From: Hyphomicrobium sp.
GTDB lineage: Bacteria; Pseudomonadota; Alphaproteobacteria; Rhizobiales; Hyphomicrobiaceae
NCBI RefSeq assembly: GCF_020852195.1
Contig: NZ_JADZBI010000107.1
Span: 1 to 36,997 of the forward strand
Length of the DNA stretch: 36,997 nucleotides
Reading direction: 5' to 3'
The notes under the pieces are model-generated. The model saw only the letters and a list, made by a program, of their open reading frames with translations, ran no database searches and was not told the DNA's origin. Both the position numbers and the translations under genes were made by a program. This document shows, piece by piece, positions 8,243 to 15,407 of the stretch (positions are counted from its first letter, which is position 1; each line of letters opens with the position of its first letter).

Positions 8243-9556
8243 ATGACGAAAGCGGGAATGCTCGCCACGCTATCGATTGCGCTTCACATTATGCTAATCT
8301 CATCAGCGAAATCGACCGATTTGGGAAGAGGCTGCTGCGATGACGACGAGGAGCGTATTGCCGAGCTGGAGGCGAGCCTTGCTCGCAAGGAAAAACGCAA
8401 AGTGAGCCTTGCCGTGTCAGGCTTTGTCAATGAGGCTCTTTATTTTTGGGACGACTGCGTTGAAAGCAACGTCTACGTCGGCACGAGCACGCGGGAGCAG
8501 ACGCGCGTTCGCTTTGTCGGCGACGCCGAGATCAACAGCGACTGGAGCGCCGGCTACACGTTGGAGCTCGGTTCCTTCGGAGGCGACAGCCGCAACTTCA
8601 GCCAAGATGACGCCGCCGGCAGTCGCGCGAACAGCATCGCGACTCGGAAGTCGTCCTGGTTCTTGAAAAGCAAGACATTTGGCAAGTTGACCGTCGGCAG
8701 GGATGCGTCAGCCATGTTCCATCTCCTCGATGATGGGAATGGAACAAACGCTGCAACGTTTGCAGATCCCGAGACGAATATGCTGGCGCTCGGCGCATTT
8801 CGCGTCCGCGATTCGAACGGTAGCTTCATCGGCGCCACCAGCGCGGGCGGCTTCCTCCGCTGGATCGATCTCCTCAATGGTGCCGCCAACGATGTGGCGG
8901 GCCAGGACGGTCTACGTGAGCTCGTTCGTTACGACTCGCCCGAGCTCGCCGGATGCGCCGTCGCGTCGACCTGGGGTGGCGACGACATCTGGGCCATCGC
9001 GCTGTCCTATAAGGGCACGATCGGTGACTTCGACCTCACCGGTAGAGCCGGCTATTCAAGAGATACCGACGAGGGGGTCCGCTGCAGTCCCAAGCCGGCC
9101 TCGCTCGGCGAGGACTGCACATGGTGGGGCGTTGCCGGCACGATCCAGCACAGCCCAACGGGTCTCTTCGTCTACGGCGTCTACAGCGGGCAGGAGGATG
9201 GCTCGCGTAAGGCGGCGGGCTCTGCGGCGGACGCTTCGGACAGACTGTGGTTGATCGAGGGCGGGCTCGAGAAGAGGTGGTCCGACTTGGGAAAGACCAC
9301 GATTTACGGCCAGTACAGTCAAGCCAATGGCGGCTCGGTGATTGGCGTTGCGCTGCCGGACAGCAGCGGCGCCTTCATACAGAACTCCGAAGTCGCTTTT
9401 TTGGGCACCGGCATCGTCCAACGGATCGATGCGGCCGCCATGGATCTCTATCTGACCTACACACACGCAGGAGGTGATTTCAACGATAGCGTGGGAAACA
9501 GCATCGAACTCGAGGGCTTCGATGTCGTTGTTACCGGCGCGCGTCTCAAGTTCTAG
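8243..9556 (+). CDS. outer-membrane porin (alphaproteobacterial type)
   Basis: 437 residues from the ATG at 8243; the track start at 8213 has no ribosome site, whereas GGAGG lies ten bases before 8243. The first 22 or so residues form a signal peptide. A short acidic helix follows ('EERIAELEASLARK') and then 'RKVSLAVSGFVNEALYFWDD', the standard opening of porins in Hyphomicrobiales. The rest alternates polar and hydrophobic residues as in a 16-strand barrel and ends in 'GARLKF', a terminal aromatic recognised by the outer-membrane assembly machinery. General porins pass small hydrophilic solutes. It is divergent from the sigma-54 activator and 69 bases ahead of the formate-dehydrogenase-like gene, so it may supply that enzyme's substrate. 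Confidence 0.88.
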   Translation: MTKAGMLATLSIALHIMLISSAKSTDLGRGCCDDDEERIAELEASLARKEKRKVSLAVSGFVNEALYFWDDCVESNVYVGTSTREQTRVRFVGDAEINSDWSAGYTLELGSFGGDSRNFSQDDAAGSRANSIATRKSSWFLKSKTFGKLTVGRDASAMFHLLDDGNGTNAATFADPETNMLALGAFRVRDSNGSFIGATSAGGFLRWIDLLNGAANDVAGQDGLRELVRYDSPELAGCAVASTWGGDDIWAIALSYKGTIGDFDLTGRAGYSRDTDEGVRCSPKPASLGEDCTWWGVAGTIQHSPTGLFVYGVYSGQEDGSRKAAGSAADASDRLWLIEGGLEKRWSDLGKTTIYGQYSQANGGSVIGVALPDSSGAFIQNSEVAFLGTGIVQRIDAAAMDLYLTYTHAGGDFNDSVGNSIELEGFDVVVTGARLKF

Positions 9557-9572
9557 CCGCAGGCCGCACGGA

Positions 9573-9597
9573 TCGGATCGCCGCGGCGGTGATCCGA
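9573..9597 (+). terminator. hairpin between porin and oxidoreductase genes
   Basis: Seventeen bases after the porin stop, 11-base arms (TCGGATCGCCG and CGGTGATCCGA, one G-T pair) enclose CGG. No T run follows (CAATAATTA instead), so it may be a partial terminator or an mRNA-end stabiliser that lowers expression of the next gene rather than a full stop. Confidence 0.45.
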
Positions 9598-9625
9598 CAA
9601 TAATTACGCAGATCGGAGTGCTCCC

Positions 9626-12085
9626 ATGGTCAAGAACCCGCACGACGTCTCGGGCGTCGAGAGTGAAAAGCGCCAGCCGGCGCGAAGCGACGAAACGGCG
9701 GTGCCGCGGGAGACGTTCGACCAGAAACCCCGGATGGAAACTCGGCCGTTCAACGACGACGAGACAACGCGATCGGCGAAGGCGAGCAAGCGGCACGTTG
9801 AGGGCGTCGAGACCTACACGGGACCTGCCGGCGGCTGGGGTGCCCTCAAGGCCGTCGCACGAGCGCTCAGCAACGAGATGTCCGTCTCGGTACCGCGCGA
9901 GATGAAGGGGCTGCTGACCCTGAACCAGCCGACCGGATTCGACTGTCCCGGCTGCGCATGGCCGGATCCGCGGCATACCTCATCGTTCGAGTTCTGCGAG
10001 AACGGTGCCAAGGCTGTCGCATGGGAGGCGACCAGCAAGCGTACCACACCGGAGTTTTTCGCAACCCATACCGTCTCGGAGCTGTGGACTTGGTCGGATC
10101 TCGCGCTGGAAGGCGAAGGCCGTCTGACACATCCGCTGGCCTATGATGCCGCGACTGACACCTATCGCCCGATCGCATGGGAGGACGCCTTTCGGCGCAT
10201 CGGCGAGGCGCTGCGCGCCCTGCCCGATCCGAACATGGCCGAATTCTACACCTCGGGCCGGACGTCGAACGAGGCAGCGTTCCTCTACCAGCTCTTTGTG
10301 CGCGAGTACGGAACCAACAACTTCCCCGACTGCTCCAACATGTGCCACGAGGCGACGAGCGTCGGGCTGCCGGAGTCGATCGGGGTCGGGAAGGGGACGG
10401 TCACGCTCGAGGATTTCGACCATGCCGATGCGATCTTCTGCATCGGCCACAACCCCGGCACCAATCACCCGCGCATGCTCGGCACTCTGCGCGAAGCGTC
10501 CCGGAGGGGCTGCAAGATCGTGGTGTTCAACCCCTTGCGCGAGCGGGGGCTCGAGCGTTTCCAGAACCCGCAGAACCCGTTCGAAATGGCGACGCTCGGC
10601 TCCACGCCGATCGCGTCATCTTACTACCAGGTCGCGATCGGCGGCGACATGGCCGTTCTCAAGGGAATGATGAAGCACCTGATCGCGTTGGATCGTGCCC
10701 AGACGGCAGCGGACAACCCGGGTGTCCTCGATCGCGCGTTCATCGCCGAAAACACGAACGGCTTCGATGCACTTGTGGCCGACATCGACACGTTGGACTG
10801 GTCGCAGATTGAACGATACGCAGGCCTGTCGCGTGCCGATATCGAAGCGGCGGCACAGGCATACGCCGAGGCCGAGCGCGTGATCGTGTGCTACGGCATG
10901 GGAGTAACGCAGCACCGTCATGGGACGTCTAACGTCCACCAGATCGCCAACCTGCTTTTGATGCGCGGTAACATCGGCAGGGAGGGCGCCGGCATCTGTC
11001 CGTTGCGTGGACATTCGAATGTCCAGGGCGACCGTACGGTCGGCATCACGGAGATCCCGTCGGATGAGCTGCTCGATAACCTCGAGCGTGCATTTCCCAT
11101 CAAGGCACCGCGCCATAAGGGCCACAATGCAGTCGAAGCCATTGAAGCGATCAGCAAGGGTCACGCAAAGGCCCTGATCTCCCTTGGTGGTAACCTGGCC
11201 GTGGCGATGCCCGATCCGGATGTCACGTTTCCGGCCATGCGACAGCTGGATCTCGCGGTTCACATCGCGACGAAATTGAACAGATCGCACCTTCTCCTCG
11301 CCAAGCAGAGCTTCATCCTGCCGTGTCTCGGACGAACCGAGCTCGATATCCAGGAAACGGGACGACAGAGCGTGACAGTGGAAGATTCCATGTCCATGGT
11401 GCATGCATCCTCCGGCGGGCTCAAGCCTGCGTCGGAACACCTAAAGTCAGAGCCTGCGATCGTCGCTGAGCTCGCATTGGCCACGTTGCCGAACACCCGG
11501 GTACCTTGGCGCGAGCTGGTCGCCGACTACAGTCGCATTCGCGACAAGATCGAGGCCGTGTTTCCGGACTTTCACGACTTCAACCAGCGCGTGGCGCGTC
11601 GGGGAGGATTTCGACTGACCGTGCCAGCGTCGAAGCGCGTCTGGAAAACCAGATCCGGCAAGGCCGAGTTCATCGTTGCGCCGGGACTGGAGGAAGACCC
11701 GAGATGCAATCAATCCGGTGCTCTTATCCTCGCGACCGTGCGTAGCCACGACCAATACAATACGACGATCTATACTCTGGACGACCGTTATCGGGGCATC
11801 ACGGGACGGCGCGACATCCTCTTTATGAATGTGGGGGATCTGGCTGCCCGCGGGCTGCGGCACGGTGATGTGGTCGACGTCGAGACGGTCTGCAACGAGG
11901 GTGATGCTTCGCGCACATTGTCCGGATTGACGGTCGTCGCGTTCGATATCGCCGCCGGCTCGGTCGCCGCATACTATCCGGAAGCGAACAACTTGATCGC
12001 CATCGATCAGTACGACCGCCGGAGCGGCACGCCGTCCTATAAATCCGTGCCCGTTTCCGTAAGACGCGCGGCTCGGCCCATCTGA
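9626..12085 (+). CDS. FdhF/YdeP-type molybdopterin oxidoreductase (formate-dehydrogenase-like)
   Basis: 819 residues; GGAG lies eight bases before the ATG. After a hydrophilic, probably disordered tail of about 70 residues comes 'GGWGALKAVARAL' and an iron-sulfur region with Cys107, Cys110 and Cys124 ('FDCPGCAWPDP', 'FCENGAK'). The active-site segment is 'NMCHEATSVGLPESIG', aligning with the selenocysteine-His segment of FdhF; Cys240 is the predicted molybdenum ligand and His241 follows. Cofactor-binding motifs include 'GHNPGTNHPRMLG' and 'GNIGREGAGICPLRGHSNVQG'. The C-terminal molybdopterin-guanine-dinucleotide domain is complete. There is no Tat signal, so it is cytoplasmic. E. coli YdeP is linked to acid resistance, and its reaction is not settled. 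The OFA transporter nearby makes formate or a related acid a reasonable guess. No FdhD or electron-transfer subunit is adjacent. Confidence 0.88.
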   Translation: MVKNPHDVSGVESEKRQPARSDETAVPRETFDQKPRMETRPFNDDETTRSAKASKRHVEGVETYTGPAGGWGALKAVARALSNEMSVSVPREMKGLLTLNQPTGFDCPGCAWPDPRHTSSFEFCENGAKAVAWEATSKRTTPEFFATHTVSELWTWSDLALEGEGRLTHPLAYDAATDTYRPIAWEDAFRRIGEALRALPDPNMAEFYTSGRTSNEAAFLYQLFVREYGTNNFPDCSNMCHEATSVGLPESIGVGKGTVTLEDFDHADAIFCIGHNPGTNHPRMLGTLREASRRGCKIVVFNPLRERGLERFQNPQNPFEMATLGSTPIASSYYQVAIGGDMAVLKGMMKHLIALDRAQTAADNPGVLDRAFIAENTNGFDALVADIDTLDWSQIERYAGLSRADIEAAAQAYAEAERVIVCYGMGVTQHRHGTSNVHQIANLLLMRGNIGREGAGICPLRGHSNVQGDRTVGITEIPSDELLDNLERAFPIKAPRHKGHNAVEAIEAISKGHAKALISLGGNLAVAMPDPDVTFPAMRQLDLAVHIATKLNRSHLLLAKQSFILPCLGRTELDIQETGRQSVTVEDSMSMVHASSGGLKPASEHLKSEPAIVAELALATLPNTRVPWRELVADYSRIRDKIEAVFPDFHDFNQRVARRGGFRLTVPASKRVWKTRSGKAEFIVAPGLEEDPRCNQSGALILATVRSHDQYNTTIYTLDDRYRGITGRRDILFMNVGDLAARGLRHGDVVDVETVCNEGDASRTLSGLTVVAFDIAAGSVAAYYPEANNLIAIDQYDRRSGTPSYKSVPVSVRRAARPI

Positions 12086-12206
12086 ACGATGCGGGAGGCG
12101 CCGCCATCGCTGAGGCAACAAAGTAAAGTGCTATGCAGAGGGAAACGCGCGAGGGACAGCAACGGCCATAGCATCGCTATGATGCATCGCTCGTACGCCA
12201 AACATC

Positions 12207-12860
12207 CTAGGTCTGCTTCGCACCATCGTTCAGGATGACGGCCAACGGATTGAGCGTCGGCGCCTCAACAAGCTTCAAGGTATTCGTGTCGTGATGATTG
12301 AAGGGCTGGTCGCGGCCTTTGACCAGAAGCTCGGTTGCGATGTCGTACGTCCAGCTTCCGTCATCGTTGAAGGTTATGTCGCAGCGGTAGCTGGTCGTGC
12401 GGAAGGCTTCGTCCAGGAACTCGTTCGAGCAGATCCCATAACGCGTATCGCCCCGCTTCGCCGTGACGGAGATTGTCTTTTCATCTGGCTTCGCTAGGCC
12501 GGATGCGAGCAGGACCTGACCTCGTGGAATTGTCACACTCTGCAGGATCAGGCCGGTCTTAGGCTCCCAAAGCCAATAGCCCACCTGATCGTGAAACGTG
12601 ATTTTCTCCTCGGGCGTGTTGATGTGGATGTGATAGCGCAATCCATAGAAGAGTTGGGGACCGTTGGTCTGCGGATCGATCGGATCCATCCGGATGTGCT
12701 CCCGAAAAACGCGGCGTTCCGGACCTTGGGCTTTGGGGTTGATGTCCACGCCCTTGTCGGCCTGCCAAACACCGGCCAGGCGGCGCAGTGGCCCAAGGTT
12801 GGCCAAGTCGTTCGGAGAGACGTCGGGTTCGGTAAAGATGTCGGCGGGAATGGGCAGCAT
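12207..12860 (-). CDS. heme-binding beta-barrel (nitrobindin/FABP-like) domain protein
   Basis: 217 residues with no signal peptide. The region 'LRRLAGVWQADKGVD' followed by 'FYGLRYHIHINTPEEKITFHDQVGYWLWEP' has the layout of the small heme-binding barrel family that includes nitrobindin and the THAP4 C-terminal domain. The strand pattern continues through 'TKRGDTRYGICSNEFLDEAF'-like sequence to the end. Family members bind b-type heme or fatty acids; the role here is unknown. AAGG lies about nine bases before the ATG. It converges with the oxidoreductase gene (121 bases between stops) and stands alone. Confidence 0.6.
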   Translation of the reverse strand: MLPIPADIFTEPDVSPNDLANLGPLRRLAGVWQADKGVDINPKAQGPERRVFREHIRMDPIDPQTNGPQLFYGLRYHIHINTPEEKITFHDQVGYWLWEPKTGLILQSVTIPRGQVLLASGLAKPDEKTISVTAKRGDTRYGICSNEFLDEAFRTTSYRCDITFNDDGSWTYDIATELLVKGRDQPFNHHDTNTLKLVEAPTLNPLAVILNDGAKQT

Positions 12861-13272
12861 GGGATGAACCTTGTGTGAGAGGGCGATCGGGTTCTATCGA
12901 TCTGCATCGACCGCCGGCGGCGGCTCAGTTCGCTGCACGTAAAGACGGAAGTCCATCGTATCGATTAATGTAGCCGCTACCCGTTCGTTGCAAAGTATCG
13001 GCAGCTATGCCGCCAATTGCAGACCAGCTCAACACATCATCACATTGAGCTTCTCGATCATGCCGCGATGTCCGCTTCTGGGACGCACCAACGATCAAGT
13101 CCGACGTGATGGCTTGACGTCGCTGAGGTTCGAAAGCCGCCATCACGCCGTTGACGTTCAGGGCCATAGGCTTTCCGTTCCGATCCGGACGAGATTGCAA
13201 TCAGCTATCAACGCAGACATGTGTCTCAATTCACGCTCTCAGGTGGCGAATTGCGGTGGATCTCGTTCCGCT
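12861..13272. repeat. intergenic region with degenerate 'ATGTCCGCT' repeat elements
   Basis: This 412-base gap lies between two minus-strand genes. It contains 'atgtccgcttctgggac' at about 13070 and 'ggcagctatgccgccaattgcagac' at about 13000. Both resemble the dispersed alphaproteobacterial intergenic repeats that give spurious translations such as 'SAIGGIAD' (the 91-residue track ORF at 12925-13200 contains 'SAIGGIAAD'). Similar pieces occur at about 18380-18530, 22280-22440 and 27430-27455. No gene is supported. Confidence 0.45.
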
Positions 13273-14793
13273 TCAAGGATTCGCACCAAGGCGCTTGAGG
13301 GCTTCGGTGCTCTCGGCAAGGTTTGCGTCAAGGGTCAGCGCCTTGCGGAAGTCGGCGATCGCTTGCTCTTTTCGTCCCAGCTTCTCGAGGCTCAAGCCAC
13401 GCGCTTGATGGACGAGGGCGAGGCCGGGCCGCAGTTCCAAGGCCTTGCTGTAGTTGGTTACGGCGTCTTCGTGCTTGCCGGTCTTTTTGGCGACTTCACC
13501 CAGGCCTGCGAAGGGAGAGGCGTCGTTCGGAATAACCTGCTTCAGTCGTTCGTAGCCGGCTTTGGCTTCCTCAAATCGGCCAAGCTCCAGCTTCGAAGTT
13601 GCGCTCCCGTAAAGGGCGTCTATGTTGTCGGGCAGTTGCTTGAGTGTGGCTTCGAAGTCGGCAATGGCGAGCTCATGCTTCTTGAGCGCTGCATACTTTT
13701 CACCCCGCCGCGTATAGAAATTCGCTAACCCTCCGGTGGCTCCGGATATTTCGATCGCGCGCGTATAATCGGCGATGGAGCCTTCATAGTCACCTTTGAG
13801 GCCGCGCATGTAGCCGCGGAACTCATGCGGCGCCGTCAACCCTCTGCCCCCCGCACCCTCGATCACGGCCGTGCATACCGCGATGCCATCGTCAGCCTTG
13901 GCGTGCTGGCCCTTCAGCACGGTTTCCATCGCCACGTTGCAACTTTCTCGGTTTTCGGAAAGCCGCGCCAAGGCGGCCGCCTCATCCTTCCTGCCGGCCG
14001 CTTCCAGCGCTTTGATAAGCTGTCGTTCAGCGTTGATGTTGCCTCCCGCCGAGTCGAGCCATTTCTGCGAGAACTCGAGGGAACGCGTGTAGTCTTTATC
14101 CGCAAGGGAAGTGATTGCCAGCACAGCGAGCGCCTGGGCATTCTTGGGTTCCTCCTTGTGGGAAGCCTCGGCATCGGCAACGGCCTCTTTCTTCCGCCCT
14201 AGGAAGTGTTGATAGAGTGCGCGCTTCCCAAGGGCCTCTGGATCGCCCGGATCGAAGTCGAGACACTCGGTGAGATCCTTGATGGCGCTTTCGATCCCCG
14301 GTCTGTCCGCATCGCCCGTAAGGGCGAATTCCGTCACGGTGCCTGCGGCTTTCTGAAATCTTTCGTCGGCACGCTCCACCAGGGTCTCGCAAGCCTCAGT
14401 GATCACTAGAGCCGCCGCGAGATCGCCGTCCGATTGCTTGTCATAGAAGGCTATCAGGGTCTTGAACGTCTTGATGGCCTGGTCAACGTCTCCGCGAGAA
14501 AGGTAGGCGTCCGCCTTGCCAAGGAGGCAGTTCTCGTCGTCAGGCTTGAGCTCCACGCATGCATTGAAGTCGTCAAGGGCAGCCTCGTGTTGCCCCAGCT
14601 GCAAGTAGGCGTCGCCCCGTCTGCTGAAGAGAACCGCCTTGTTCTTCTTGTTGAACTTCATCGTCTTGAGCGCCGCCGTGCACCCGGTGACCTGGCGCTC
14701 CTTGTCGTTTGAATTGCAATCCTCGAGAGGGCCGGCGCCGGCCGTTGTGGCCAACAACAAAGATGCACAGAACGCGATTACGGTGCTCTTCAT
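13273..14793 (-). CDS. exported tetratricopeptide-repeat protein
   Basis: 506 residues from the ATG at 14791-14793; the track start 30 codons earlier would bury the signal peptide 'MKSTVIAFCASLLLATTAGAG'. After cleavage comes 'LEDCNSNDKERQVTGCTAAL', a motif common at the start of such proteins, then two TPR units, a spacer with scattered helices, and at least five further TPR units between about 300 and 500 ('AIADYTRAIEISG', 'AIADFEATLKQLPDNIDALYG', 'AVTNYSKALELRPG', 'AIADFRKALTLD'). TPR proteins are scaffolds for protein contacts; no enzymatic domain is seen. It is divergent from the autotransporter gene, and both promoters must lie in the 614-base gap between them. Confidence 0.85.
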   Translation of the reverse strand: MKSTVIAFCASLLLATTAGAGPLEDCNSNDKERQVTGCTAALKTMKFNKKNKAVLFSRRGDAYLQLGQHEAALDDFNACVELKPDDENCLLGKADAYLSRGDVDQAIKTFKTLIAFYDKQSDGDLAAALVITEACETLVERADERFQKAAGTVTEFALTGDADRPGIESAIKDLTECLDFDPGDPEALGKRALYQHFLGRKKEAVADAEASHKEEPKNAQALAVLAITSLADKDYTRSLEFSQKWLDSAGGNINAERQLIKALEAAGRKDEAAALARLSENRESCNVAMETVLKGQHAKADDGIAVCTAVIEGAGGRGLTAPHEFRGYMRGLKGDYEGSIADYTRAIEISGATGGLANFYTRRGEKYAALKKHELAIADFEATLKQLPDNIDALYGSATSKLELGRFEEAKAGYERLKQVIPNDASPFAGLGEVAKKTGKHEDAVTNYSKALELRPGLALVHQARGLSLEKLGRKEQAIADFRKALTLDANLAESTEALKRLGANP

Positions 14794-15407
14794 GCGCCCC
14801 ATCTCCAACGTACAGGCCGCGTCATGTGAACTGATGACCAAGCCTCTATCGTCGCATTTCGACCGTAGTATAACAAGTTGCAACCGACTACGGCATCTCC
14901 CGGCGATTCCGCTTAGAGACAGTCGCCATTACCCGTGTGCTTTGCGCTCAGTTTGATCAAATGCTCCGCAGTCTCAAGAAGCCGGTTCCCGAAGTCCTCT
15001 TAGGGTCATGAGCACGCGACAGCTGTTCTGCAATTTGGACCGCTGTACACCAATATGCAGACGCGTATGGAGATCTCGTCTGGAACACCGATCATTCCAT
15101 CGTACACTTCCGCTGATGGGACACTGCGATTGAGCGTCCACCGCAAGCGGTGGACGAACGGGTGAGCCTTATGCACCGCCCGCGCTGGCCTCACGATTGG
15201 TGAAGGCCGGTGTGGACAGGCACCATTGGCGGTACCGATCATGTTGAGAAGGAATGGCTTGGTCGGGAGCTGACGTTGTTTGCGGGCCACAGTCCGCCGC
15301 ACGGATGTCTTTTCCGGCCGGCGCATCACCCGGAAGGGTGAAGTCAAAGAAGCCCCGATGTGATCCATTGCGGCCCATGCGTTGAGAGTGGCGTTGTGGG
15401 TGTGCGT
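14794..15407. other. intergenic region between divergent TPR and autotransporter genes
   Basis: About 610 bases. It contains the perfect palindrome at 15135-15156 and a short TTTGATCAAA palindrome at about 14953. The 348-residue minus-strand ORF (15006-16052) reaches into the autotransporter and has no recognisable content, so it is treated as a shadow. No clear promoter hexamers were identified. Confidence 0.5.
15135..15156. promoter_or_regulatory. perfect 22-bp palindrome, possible operator or hairpin
   Basis: Ten-base arms CGTCCACCGC and GCGGTGGACG surround AA. It lies 342 bases from the TPR start and 252 bases from the autotransporter start, in the shared upstream region. Either an operator for a dimeric repressor or an RNA hairpin in a leader is possible; no T run follows on the plus strand. 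Confidence 0.5.

Noticed and set aside
12925-13200. 91-residue ORF containing 'SAIGGIAAD'
   Set aside because: This kind of peptide is a known spurious product of intergenic repeats in related bacteria and has no ribosome site.
14950-14962. TTTGATCAAA as an FNR box
   Set aside because: The half sites are not separated by the needed four to six bases.
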